Positions 25,594 through 34,161 of a stretch of 64,000 nt of DNA are shown one piece after another. The position numbers were made by a program, and so were the translations under genes. The DNA is from JAUZOB01 sp963692465. Lineage in GTDB: Bacteria > Bacteroidota > Bacteroidia > Bacteroidales > Prolixibacteraceae. The stretch is from the NCBI GenBank assembly GCA_963692465.1, contig OY829943.1, positions 558,001 to 622,000 on the forward strand, read 5' to 3'. Each line of letters starts with the position of its first letter. The stretch's first letter is position 1. The notes under the pieces were generated by a model. That model ran no database searches and was not told the origin of the DNA. It saw only the letters and a program-made list of their open reading frames with translations.

Positions 25594-26079
25594 TCAAAAA
25601 GAAAAATTGTTGCTTCTCCAGAATCTATGTGTGATATCACATAGTTTACCGTCCTCTAATATCTTATATAACCTTTGATTGGTATTCTCAGACTTCAAAC
25701 TGCCCAACTGCTCTATATATGGCCCTAGTTTAATATAGTGAAACCATTTCATTTCAAAAGGCTTTGGCAACTCTTGCTTTCCGGAATACCAGCCAACTTT
25801 TACCGGACTTATGTTTTGCCTGCAAAGATATGCAGCAAACCATTCAATATCATGTGGCGCAGAATCTCCTCCCATAAAACAGATGCAAGTGACCTCTTTG
25901 CCATATTCCATTAAAAATTGATCAAGCACTTCTTCGGTAAGCAAATTGCCTATATCATCCATCAGGTAGGGGCTGTGACAACCCCTACAATGATTAGGAC
26001 AATTAGAAATATTAATGGCAAGTGTTACTTCGTCCGGAATTTCCTGAAAGACAATGTCGTAATTTACAAATTTAAGCAT
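25594..26079 (-). CDS. nrdG: anaerobic ribonucleotide reductase activase
   Basis: A 161-residue radical-SAM enzyme that installs the glycyl radical on NrdD. The NCPNHCRGCHSP segment has C27, C31 and C34, the CxxxCxxC ligands of the 4Fe-4S cluster. CICFMGGDS is the GGE-like SAM-binding motif, here with D in place of E. Its start overlaps the last 8 bases of nrdD, showing translational coupling, and the protein has normal length. Expression is expected to follow riboswitch C through nrdD. Confidence 0.95.
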   Translation of the reverse strand: MLKFVNYDIVFQEIPDEVTLAINISNCPNHCRGCHSPYLMDDIGNLLTEEVLDQFLMEYGKEVTCICFMGGDSAPHDIEWFAAYLCRQNISPVKVGWYSGKQELPKPFEMKWFHYIKLGPYIEQLGSLKSENTNQRLYKILEDGKLCDITHRFWRSNNFSF

Positions 26080-28204
26080 CCTGTGTATAATTCACGCATT
26101 GATTCAATTCATGATTCCCTTTACCATAAGATCGTCTGGAAGCTTCTTTCTGACGTTCAAGAGAGAAATTACTTACACGTTTCAGATAACCGATAACACG
26201 GGTCAGATAATCGACATTCTTACTATGGCAAACAGGACATTCTTTTAAATATCTTTTGTCAATATGCCCGCAATCATTGCAGACCGTATTCGGAATGTTA
26301 AAAGTAAAATAATTACACCCCTCCCGTGCTGCCACTCTGAGCAACTGTCTATATTGATTCTCACTAAGATGTTCTTCCAGATTCATGTGCAAAGCCGAAC
26401 CTCCGGTCAGATGCTCTATATACCGTTTCCCATGTATTCGAAACTTATCGATCACATTTAGAGAATCATCTTCGACAATATAAAAATAACTATTATAGCA
26501 ATCCCGCGGGACAATGTATCCATCTTCTCTATCCCATCTTGCATGTTTTACACCAACATTTTCAGCAGGAATCATCTCACAATTAAATAAAATCTCTTTC
26601 GTCCTATACTTCTTATTATACCGCTCAATTAGTCCCAGGACATCCTTAACAAATGACTGATACTCCGGATTGTCCGATATTTTAACGCCAAGAAATTCTG
26701 CAGCTTCAACTAACCCATTCACTCCGATTGTAAGATATTGCCGATTCATACTAATATAACCCGCATCAAAAAGCGGTAACATCCCTTTTACCTGAAGGTC
26801 TTTCAAATTCTCGTTGTATGCAAGTTGCACTTTATGAACTAAGTCTGTAACTTCCTCCAAAAACTCTAAATAGGGAATATCCTGTTTTACAGCATACTGT
26901 ATACAGCGATTCAGATTGATGGTCAACACACTCTTAGACCCGGTAGAAACTCCACCGGCACCTAATGTGTAACTAAACCCATTATCCTGTATTTCATTTC
27001 TCAGGCGACAGCAACTACTCAGAGAGTCCGCATTATCACTCATATATGTAAAGAAAGAATGACCTTCGCTATACATTTCAGCCGTAAAGTTGGCATATTC
27101 TTCATCCAATACATCATTGTCCTTTGTTAGCAAAGCCATGGTCTCTACAGGGAAGGTCAATACCGTTTTAGTCCTCTCCTTATTGAACCATTTCATGAAT
27201 CTCTTTTGAAGCCAACTCACTGAAGTCCAATCAGGCTGACTTCCATCAGGAAAACGGAAATTACCAAAAAGACTATCAAAATAATATCGGTCATAATATG
27301 CGATATTCCAGAATACAGCCTGAAAATTTCTGGCCCCGGTAGGTTGATTGATAGAATACACAATCTGTTCAAAACAATCGGTTACCATCTTATCTATTGT
27401 CCTTCTTTTTAAAGAAAGATCGACTACTTTATCGGCATGCTGGAAATAATCTTTCCCGTATTCCAATTCCAGAAAATAATTCAGATACATCAAAAACTCA
27501 GGAGTAGAGCAAGCCCCGCTTAACATGCTTGAGACCATAAACACCATATTAACAAACCCACCGCAAAACGATTTCAAATTAGTAGGTTTCAGAGAGTTTC
27601 CGCCTATAGATTCTGATCCGCTTATCAGCCATGGATACATGGTAATACTGGCACAGTAATTAGCCAGGCTCGTTTCATCATTCTTATAAATAAAATGATG
27701 CGTAAGTAAATCGAGATACTTATCAGTAATCTCCTTCCCATACATTTTTTTAAGCCTATCACAAAGCAACCTGCGATTCAACCGAATGAAATTTGATTTT
27801 GGCAGTTCACCAATTAATGTTGCAATATTCTTATTCTCAACATTTGCATTCGCATCATATTTGCTACCTGTTGCAGGATTTTTTGCATCACAATAATCAA
27901 TCAGGAACTTCAATTTATCTCTTACCTCGCGGTCTTCAAAATGTTTCTGCCGATACAACATAAACGACTTCGCAACCGAATAGTAATGTTCTGTCATTAA
28001 TGCTATTTCTACCTGATTTTGAATATCCTCCACATTCATATCACCGGATGCTTTCAAATGACAGATGATGTTATTCAGAATATCTTCATCAACAGGTTCT
28101 TTTACCGATTGAAAAGCTTTTAATACAGCTCCTTTAATTTTATGGATAGAAAACGGCTCCTTTTTCCCATCTCTTTTGGTAATGCAAAAATCCGCGTAAC
28201 TCAT
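26072..28204 (-). CDS. nrdD: anaerobic (class III) ribonucleoside-triphosphate reductase
   Basis: A 710-residue oxygen-sensitive enzyme that reduces ribonucleoside triphosphates to deoxy forms. Residues 1-90 are an ATP-cone regulatory domain (ITKRDGKKEPFSIHKIKGAV). The catalytic part includes NPATGSKYDANANVENKN and SCCRLRN. The C-terminus has the zinc-binding CNDCGH and CPVC pairs and the glycyl-radical site RVIGYLKR, with glycine near residue 672. It needs no B12, unlike class II reductase NrdJ. A cobalamin riboswitch (28381-28539) precedes it. Repression by B12 makes sense if the genome also encodes NrdJ, which would lie elsewhere. Confidence 0.97.
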   Translation of the reverse strand: MSYADFCITKRDGKKEPFSIHKIKGAVLKAFQSVKEPVDEDILNNIICHLKASGDMNVEDIQNQVEIALMTEHYYSVAKSFMLYRQKHFEDREVRDKLKFLIDYCDAKNPATGSKYDANANVENKNIATLIGELPKSNFIRLNRRLLCDRLKKMYGKEITDKYLDLLTHHFIYKNDETSLANYCASITMYPWLISGSESIGGNSLKPTNLKSFCGGFVNMVFMVSSMLSGACSTPEFLMYLNYFLELEYGKDYFQHADKVVDLSLKRRTIDKMVTDCFEQIVYSINQPTGARNFQAVFWNIAYYDRYYFDSLFGNFRFPDGSQPDWTSVSWLQKRFMKWFNKERTKTVLTFPVETMALLTKDNDVLDEEYANFTAEMYSEGHSFFTYMSDNADSLSSCCRLRNEIQDNGFSYTLGAGGVSTGSKSVLTINLNRCIQYAVKQDIPYLEFLEEVTDLVHKVQLAYNENLKDLQVKGMLPLFDAGYISMNRQYLTIGVNGLVEAAEFLGVKISDNPEYQSFVKDVLGLIERYNKKYRTKEILFNCEMIPAENVGVKHARWDREDGYIVPRDCYNSYFYIVEDDSLNVIDKFRIHGKRYIEHLTGGSALHMNLEEHLSENQYRQLLRVAAREGCNYFTFNIPNTVCNDCGHIDKRYLKECPVCHSKNVDYLTRVIGYLKRVSNFSLERQKEASRRSYGKGNHELNQCVNYTQDA

Positions 28205-28380
28205 AACTTCTATAGTTTAAAATGAAAAAATTACAAACTAATGTACGCTTCCGAAAACTTTGTCTTTGGGATTAAGTATTGAGGATTAACATCACTTTCC
28301 ATCAGGGATAAAACTCCCCATGAAAAATTGACTGATCCATCGCTTTAACTCCCGAAAGCATTAGATATTCGAATGAATTC

Positions 28381-28539
28381 TCTGGCAGGTCTTCTGACTT
28401 ATCTCTATCTTAAAACGCCTTCCCACGAATAATTAGCAGTGGCATAATGTTTTAAGAATAACGAGAAACACAGCAGCGGGTACTGTTATCGATTTTTACG
28501 ATATTCCCTTTTGTCTGAAACAAATTATTCAGAACCAGA
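28381..28539 (-). ncRNA. cobalamin riboswitch C (upstream of nrdDG)
   Basis: On the minus strand: GGGAATATCG, a short hairpin around AAAAATC, then AGTACCCGCTGCTGTG, the GGGAAGGCG block, and a 3' end AAGTCAGAAGACCTGCC. P1 pairs TCTGG (28535-28539) with CCAGA (28381-28385). The central P5-P6 segment is shorter and more diverged than in A and B, but all conserved blocks are in order. The 176-nt leader between aptamer and nrdD contains a GGGGA/TATCCC-type hairpin that could act as expression platform. Confidence 0.9.
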
Positions 28540-28546
28540 ACAAACA

Positions 28547-28554
28547 CAAAGGTA
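28547..28554 (-). promoter_or_regulatory. -7 element for riboswitch C / nrdDG
   Basis: Minus-strand TACCTTTG fits TAnnTTTG and predicts a start at about 28540, again the first base of the aptamer P1 helix. I could not place a clear -33 TTTG at the usual spacing. Confidence 0.55.
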
Positions 28555-28806
28555 TACCCTTTAGTGAACTTATACCGAATGAATCAAATTGAATTATGAA
28601 CAAAAAAGATTAAGTTACAAACAGATTAAAAAGATTAAGAATAATTATCGTATTAACTTCTATTTAGCACAAAAGAGGCAAAAACGAACCTGAATTATTC
28701 ATATACAGTTTACATATATCAACCACAATATCAACACTTTATTATTTATCTCATTTCCCATTTCCCATTTTTGCACAAAAAATACGCTCCAATTACTACT
28801 TTTTCA

Positions 28807-28814
28807 TACTTTTG
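28807..28814 (+). promoter_or_regulatory. -7 element for riboswitch D / transporter-carboxylase operon
   Basis: Plus-strand TACTTTTG fits TAnnTTTG. The predicted start (about 28820) lies 30 nt before the aptamer. No clear -33 element stands at the usual distance. Confidence 0.55.
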
Positions 28815-28849
28815 CCCAAGTCAAGTTCTTTCAATAACTTTTATAGCCG

Positions 28850-29011
28850 ATAAGGTTTTGCTTTAAGCAAATTAATAGGGAACCATGTGAAAATCATGGA
28901 CTGTCGCGCAACTGTAAGCACTATTAAAATTTTTTACCTGCAATGTCCACTGTCTGTATGTACAGATGGGAAGGACGGTAAAAAAAGTGCAAGTCAGGAG
29001 ACCTGCCTTAT
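28850..29011 (+). ncRNA. cobalamin riboswitch D (upstream of transporter-carboxylase operon)
   Basis: Core blocks in order: ATAGGGAACCATGTGAAAATC, CATGGACTGTCGCGCAACTG and TAAGC. The receptor arm follows with GTCCACTGTCTG and GATGGGAAGGAC, and the aptamer closes with AAGTCAGGAGACCTGCC. P1 pairs ATAAGG (28850-28855) with CCTTAT (29006-29011). It is a complete aptamer of the btuB type, more diverged in the P3 region than A and B. The nearest downstream gene, the AspT/YidE-like transporter, starts 430 nt later. Confidence 0.94.
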
Positions 29012-29443
29012 ATAGGACTGGCAACACTTTCGCAGAAAGAGTCGTGTCAGACAGTGATTCTCTTTAAAGATGATCCTGTTTTTATGATTACTATTCCTCT
29101 CTCTTTTATCGATCGATTGTGTTGTATTGTTCTGTAAAGAACTTTTAACTCTGTTTTTAACCATTAAAGTTAAAAGTATGCAAAAACACAATCAGGAGAG
29201 CCCGCGTTATGGTACTCTGATCAATTCAACAACCGATGATGCAGCAAGTCACGTACAAATGCTGGTATTCTTCAGGGTAAAAGCCTTTCCAATCCATTGT
29301 TGTAATTCTTCTTTATTCGCACACAATTCAGAATAACTATTTGTCCGTTTCGAGGCACAAATAATTACATGAACGATTTTATTATTAAGAATTTACGAAT
29401 ACATGGTAATGTATTAAATAGATTACCTCTATTTTTTAAATCA
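29012..29443 (+). promoter_or_regulatory. 430-nt leader between riboswitch D and transporter 2; possible 52-codon ORF
   Basis: This unusually long leader holds a hairpin region just after the aptamer (around 29018-29055) that could be the expression platform. A small reading frame, 29178-29336, starts ATGCAAAAACAC and encodes MQKHNQESPRYGTLINSTTD followed by 32 residues. I recognise no homologue. It may be a leader peptide, a gene remnant, or chance. No other promoter with a consensus -7 element was found in this stretch, so the transporter operon most likely depends on the riboswitch promoter. Confidence 0.4.
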
Positions 29444-31108
29444 ATGGATGAAATAAAAAATTTATTTACCTCAAGTGGGACAGCTGCAACCATTCTTTAT
29501 ATCAGTATGGCTTCATTCCTCGGAATATTGATCGGCAAAATATCCATTAAAAAAGTAAAACTAGGCATCGCAGGAGTTCTATTTGCTGGCTTGTTTTTTT
29601 CTCATTTTGGAGCAAAACCCAATGAACAAATGCTGATTTTTACAAGAGAATTCGGATTAATCCTCTTTGTCTATGCAATCGGATTAGAAGTCGGTCCCCG
29701 TTTTTTTTCTTCTTTTAAAGATGAAGGACTAAAGATGAATCTATTAGCTAGTGTAATCATCGTTCTTGGCTTCCTAATCACTTACATATTCTATCTATGT
29801 GGAGTCGCTCCGGCAAATGCACTTACAGGCATTATGTGTGGAGCCGTATTTAACACACCCAGTCTCGGTGCAGCTCAACAAGTTCTATCTGAGCATGGAG
29901 GAATAAATACCGTTTCCGGGCTCAATACCATTGCAATGGGATTTGCCGTTTCTTATCCGTTTGGTGTTATTGGTGTGCTAATCGTTATGATGCTGCTCCG
30001 TGTTCTATTCCGGATTAAAATTCCCCAAGAAGTAGAAGCTTATAATCGTCAGTTTGCAAACAGTATGCAAAAACTCGAAAGCGTCAGAATTACAGTCACA
30101 AACCCGAATTTGTTTGAACGCAAAATCAGCTACATTAAGAAAGTTATTGATCAGGAGTTAGTTATTTCCCGAATCGGACGACAAGATCATATTCTGGTTG
30201 CCCGTGAAGATCTGAAACTTGAAGCAGGAGACACTATCTACGGAGTCTCAGCTCTCAGTCATATTGAAAATCTGCAATTAAAAATCGGAGAAGTAATAAT
30301 CACCAAGAAACGAGACATTTCAGGAGACCTGTCTATGGAAAACGTACTGGTAACCAATCGTAAATTTACCGGGAAAACCATTGAACAAATCGGAATTTAT
30401 CGCCGGTATGAAGCAAATATAACCCGTATTTATCGTGCTGGAGTCGAAATATTACCAACACTGGGCACAACAGTAGAATTAGGAGATACAGTAAGGATTG
30501 TCGGGAAAAAAGAAATTATGCACGAACTTCGGTTCGAATTAGGCAATTCTATTAAAGAACTGGCAATTCCCAACACCATTCCTCTCTTTCTGGGAATCTT
30601 TCTTGGGGTTATTCTGGGCAGTATTCCAATATTCATTCCCGGACTCTCTGCACCCGCGAAACTGGGATTGGCAGGGGGACCTTTATTAGTCGCTGTTCTA
30701 ATGGGACATCAGGGGCGCATTGGAAAAATCAGTTTTTATATGACTCCCGGAGCTAACAGAATGCTCCGCGAACTCGGAATTATTCTATTTCTTGCAGCAG
30801 TCGGACTTATGTCCGGCAGCCAATTTGTCCAAACGATCCTCAACGGAGGATATTGGTGGATGCTTTGGGGGGCAGCTATCACCTTCTTCCCGATAATGAT
30901 TGTAGCCATCATTGCCCGGTTAATGAAATTCAATTATTTCAAAATATGTGGTTTGCTAGCTGGATCAATGACCAATCCACCGGCTCTTGAATTTGCTGAT
31001 TCTATGGCATCAATACAAGCTCAATCAACCATTTACGCAACCGTTTACCCCTTAACCATGTTTCTAAGGGTTCTATTAGCACAGGTATTTATATTAATAA
31101 CACTTTAA
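29444..31108 (+). CDS. AspT/YidE-type transporter with two RCK_C domains (paralogue 2), B12-riboswitch controlled
   Basis: A 554-residue membrane transporter, clearly a recent paralogue of the one at 14777: by eye about four residues in five are identical, including VFNTPSLGAAQQVL, GKTIEQIGIYRRYEANITRI and LLAGSMTNPPALEFADSMAS. Helices occupy residues 1-185 and 375-554, with two RCK_C ligand-binding domains between. The ATG at 29444 was chosen because MDEIKNLFTSSGTA aligns with the paralogue's start; an upstream ATG at 29369 adds 25 residues without counterpart. It follows riboswitch D and is joined, with a 1-nt gap, to the acyl-CoA carboxylase gene. AAEx relatives export succinate or exchange aspartate, so a C4-dicarboxylate or related carboxylate is the likely substrate. 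Confidence 0.9.
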   Translation: MDEIKNLFTSSGTAATILYISMASFLGILIGKISIKKVKLGIAGVLFAGLFFSHFGAKPNEQMLIFTREFGLILFVYAIGLEVGPRFFSSFKDEGLKMNLLASVIIVLGFLITYIFYLCGVAPANALTGIMCGAVFNTPSLGAAQQVLSEHGGINTVSGLNTIAMGFAVSYPFGVIGVLIVMMLLRVLFRIKIPQEVEAYNRQFANSMQKLESVRITVTNPNLFERKISYIKKVIDQELVISRIGRQDHILVAREDLKLEAGDTIYGVSALSHIENLQLKIGEVIITKKRDISGDLSMENVLVTNRKFTGKTIEQIGIYRRYEANITRIYRAGVEILPTLGTTVELGDTVRIVGKKEIMHELRFELGNSIKELAIPNTIPLFLGIFLGVILGSIPIFIPGLSAPAKLGLAGGPLLVAVLMGHQGRIGKISFYMTPGANRMLRELGIILFLAAVGLMSGSQFVQTILNGGYWWMLWGAAITFFPIMIVAIIARLMKFNYFKICGLLAGSMTNPPALEFADSMASIQAQSTIYATVYPLTMFLRVLLAQVFILITL

Positions 31109-31109
31109 A

Positions 31110-32651
31110 ATGGGAAAAGCATACCAAAAATTTATCAAAAGACAGGATTTGCTTAAAGAGCAATACAATACTCAATACGATGAGAAACAACATAACAGGG
31201 GAAAGTTAACCGCAAGAGAACGAATTCTTTTATTGTTTGACAAAAACACTTTTGAAGAAATTGATGCGTTTGCTCCACCAGCCAATGTTTCTTTTGGAAA
31301 AACAACTTCAGCCTTTGGCGACGGAGTAATCACCGGTTTCGGGTTAATTAATGGCCGTCAGATTTTTGCCTATTCTCAGGATTTTAATGTTTTGGGAGGT
31401 TCTTTAGGGTCTGTTCATGCGGCTAAAATTGTAAAAATACAAGACATGGCTCTTAAAACCGGATCTCCGGTAATCGGTTTGATTGATTCCGGAGGAGCAC
31501 GCATCCAGGAAGGAGTTGCCAGTCTTGCAGGATACGCCAACATATTTAGGCGGAATGTTCTTGCCTCAGGAGTCATCCCTCAAATATCAGCAATTATGGG
31601 ACCAGCAGCTGGAGGAGCAGTCTATTCCCCCGCTCTCACCGACTTTATTTTTATGACCGCATCTACCAGTTACATGTTCGTTACCGGTCCGAATGTCGTC
31701 AAACAAGTATTAAACGAAACAGTTTCTCCTGAAGAGCTTGGAGGTGCCTCCATTCATTCGACAAAAACAGGGATTGCCGATTTTGTTTTTAATGATGATG
31801 GAAACACGATTCTGGGAATAAAGAAACTTCTCTCATTCCTGCCATCCAACAACATAGAGAATCCTCCGATTACTTCTTGTGATGATCCGGAAAACCGTGA
31901 AGAATTACTTTTACGTGATCTTATTCCGGAAGATCCGAATAAACCTTATGACTGTCATGACGTCATACAAGCAATTACCGATCACGGCTACTTTTTCGAA
32001 ATAGCAGCTAACCATGCTGCTAATGTTGTTATCGGACTTGCCCGTATGGGGGGACAACCAGTCGGAATCATTGCCAATCAACCTAAAGTAATGGCAGGAA
32101 CACTTGACATTGATTCTTCGGTCAAAGCAGCTCGCTTTATCAATTTCTGCGACAGCTTTAATATTCCAATCATCACCTTAGAAGATGTCCCCGGCTTTTT
32201 ACCTGGAACAGAACAAGAACACGCTGGAATTATCCGACACGGAGCAAAATTACTCTATGCTTATACCCGGGCTACAGTACCAAGAATCACTGTTATTTTA
32301 CGCAAATCGTATGGAGGGGCCTATATCGTAATGAATAGCAAAGGTATTGGAGGAGACTTCAACTTTGCATGGCCAACAGCCGAAATTGCAGTAATGGGAC
32401 CTGAAGGAGCTATTGCAATTCTCTATCACCGGGAACTTGAAAAAGCTAAAGATTCGGAATTATTAAAAAAAGAGCTAAAACAACGTTATCGTGATGAAAT
32501 TGCCAACCCTTATATTGCAGAAGACAAAGGGTTTATCGATGAAGTTATTGACCCTGCCCTTACCCGATCAAAAATCATCCTTGCTCTTAAAAGTTTAAGT
32601 AAAAAATCTGTCAGTATTCCTCGTCGCAAACATGGAAATACTCCGTTATAA
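31110..32651 (+). CDS. acyl-CoA carboxylase carboxyltransferase subunit (propionyl-CoA carboxylase beta / MmdA type)
   Basis: A 513-residue cytosolic carboxyltransferase of the PccB/MmdA family (COG4799). It moves CO2 between carboxybiotin and an acyl-CoA, most often propionyl-CoA/methylmalonyl-CoA. Motifs: RGKLTARERILLLFD near the start, LIDSGGARIQEGV and MGPAAGGAVYSPAL (first oxyanion region), then TLEDVPGFLPGTEQE and LRKSYGGAYIVMNSK in the second half. Its start codon lies one base after the transporter stop, so the two are translationally coupled. The following genes supply biotin carboxylase and carrier. No membrane decarboxylase subunit is present, which points to an ATP-driven carboxylase rather than a sodium pump. 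Confidence 0.93.
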   Translation: MGKAYQKFIKRQDLLKEQYNTQYDEKQHNRGKLTARERILLLFDKNTFEEIDAFAPPANVSFGKTTSAFGDGVITGFGLINGRQIFAYSQDFNVLGGSLGSVHAAKIVKIQDMALKTGSPVIGLIDSGGARIQEGVASLAGYANIFRRNVLASGVIPQISAIMGPAAGGAVYSPALTDFIFMTASTSYMFVTGPNVVKQVLNETVSPEELGGASIHSTKTGIADFVFNDDGNTILGIKKLLSFLPSNNIENPPITSCDDPENREELLLRDLIPEDPNKPYDCHDVIQAITDHGYFFEIAANHAANVVIGLARMGGQPVGIIANQPKVMAGTLDIDSSVKAARFINFCDSFNIPIITLEDVPGFLPGTEQEHAGIIRHGAKLLYAYTRATVPRITVILRKSYGGAYIVMNSKGIGGDFNFAWPTAEIAVMGPEGAIAILYHRELEKAKDSELLKKELKQRYRDEIANPYIAEDKGFIDEVIDPALTRSKIILALKSLSKKSVSIPRRKHGNTPL

Positions 32652-32660
32652 AATCTAATT

Positions 32661-34148
32661 ATGATGATTCAGTCAATACTAATTGCCAACAGAGGAGAGA
32701 TAGCCATCCGTATTGCTCGTACTGCAACCCGGCTCGGAATTAAAACATATGGAATCAGAACGGTCAAAGAACCCTTGGCAAAATATCTTTCAGTCACCGA
32801 TACGATCATTGATTTCCCTGAAACGAATGGAGAAATGTCCGAATTTCTTGACATTGAGAATATAATTCATATTGCCAAAGAAAACCATATTGAATCCATC
32901 CATCCGGGATATGGATATTTATCAGAGAATGCACGACTTGCTCAACGCTGCAGTGAAGAGGGAATTCTGTTTATCGGACCAACCGCTGCAGTAATGCATG
33001 CGATGAGCGATAAGATAATAGCAAAAGAAATAGCGAAAAAAAGCAAGGTTCCTCTTTTAGAGGGAAGTAGCGGCTGCGTAAAAACAAAAGAAGAAGCAAT
33101 AACCATTGCAGCGCAAATTGGCTACCCCGTTATCATCAAAGCTGTTTCAGGAGGTGGTGGCAGAGGAATGCGGATCGTACAAAATAAAGAGGAACTACCT
33201 CAATTATACAAAACAGCCTCATCCGAAGCTCTTCTTGATTTCAATGATTCCTCTGTCTTCGTAGAAAAATACATTGAAAACCCACGGCATATAGAAGTTC
33301 AGATAGCCGCCGATAATTACGGGAATGTTATTCATCTTGGCGAACGGGAATGCTCCATTCAAAGAAAACACCAAAAGCTATTGGAAGAAACCCCGTCCCC
33401 GGCTCTTAATAACGAATTAAGAAATAAAATAACAAGTGCAGCAGTCCGTATAGCTAAAACAGCAAATTACCGCAATATCGGAACCGTTGAATTTCTATTA
33501 GACAAAAAAAACCAGTTCTATTTCATGGAAATGAATACCCGAATCCAGGTAGAACACCCCATTACCGAAATGGTAACAGGATTAGACTTGGTCGAACTAC
33601 AGATACGCACTTCTTCAGGAGAAAAACTTCCTATTACTCAAAAAGAAGTACAAACAAACGGTTGGGCAATTGAATGCCGGATTAATGCAGAAGATGCCCA
33701 GACTGAATTTAGTCCGTGTATCGGAATAATTCAGCAGATACAATTACCGACCAATAACTTCACAAGAATAGATACCGGAATAGAAGCAGGAACAGAAATT
33801 ACACCATGGTTCGATTCATTGATCGCAAAGCTAATTGTTCATGGAAAAGACAGAAAGGATACCATCCTTAAAGCATTAAAAGCATTGGATAATTTTCATA
33901 TCAAAGGAGTTAAAACAACGATCCCATTTTGTAAGGCCGTGTTACACAATCAGGCATTTCAGTCCGGTCATTTCGATACTTCTTTTATTAATACACAACT
34001 CAAAAGTCCTGTCTACCAGGAAGAAGATGAGGAATTTCTTGCCGCGTTATTTGCTGTTTATCAATATTCCCATTTAACAGCCCCCACTCCGGTTGAAGAT
34101 ACAGCTATTGACCCTTGGGTTCTTAACCGAAGAATCAGACATTTATAA
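32661..34148 (+). CDS. accC: biotin carboxylase subunit (ATP-grasp)
   Basis: A 495-residue enzyme that carboxylates biotin using ATP and bicarbonate. The N-terminal domain begins ILIANRGEIAIRIARTATRL, the ATP-grasp loop is GGGGRGMRIV (about residue 165), and the catalytic region EMNTRIQVEHPITEMVTGLD is near 290. It is somewhat longer than E. coli AccC, mainly at the C-terminus. It sits 9 bp after the carboxyltransferase gene and 13 bp before the biotin carrier gene. The gene symbol denotes the protein family; the complex here is more likely propionyl-CoA carboxylase than acetyl-CoA carboxylase. Confidence 0.94.
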   Translation: MMIQSILIANRGEIAIRIARTATRLGIKTYGIRTVKEPLAKYLSVTDTIIDFPETNGEMSEFLDIENIIHIAKENHIESIHPGYGYLSENARLAQRCSEEGILFIGPTAAVMHAMSDKIIAKEIAKKSKVPLLEGSSGCVKTKEEAITIAAQIGYPVIIKAVSGGGGRGMRIVQNKEELPQLYKTASSEALLDFNDSSVFVEKYIENPRHIEVQIAADNYGNVIHLGERECSIQRKHQKLLEETPSPALNNELRNKITSAAVRIAKTANYRNIGTVEFLLDKKNQFYFMEMNTRIQVEHPITEMVTGLDLVELQIRTSSGEKLPITQKEVQTNGWAIECRINAEDAQTEFSPCIGIIQQIQLPTNNFTRIDTGIEAGTEITPWFDSLIAKLIVHGKDRKDTILKALKALDNFHIKGVKTTIPFCKAVLHNQAFQSGHFDTSFINTQLKSPVYQEEDEEFLAALFAVYQYSHLTAPTPVEDTAIDPWVLNRRIRHL

Positions 34149-34161
34149 AAAACAAAACAAC

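Noticed and set aside
28994..29191. 65-codon minus-strand frame in the riboswitch D leader
   Set aside because: It is antisense to the leader and overlaps the aptamer's 3' end; it has no family features.
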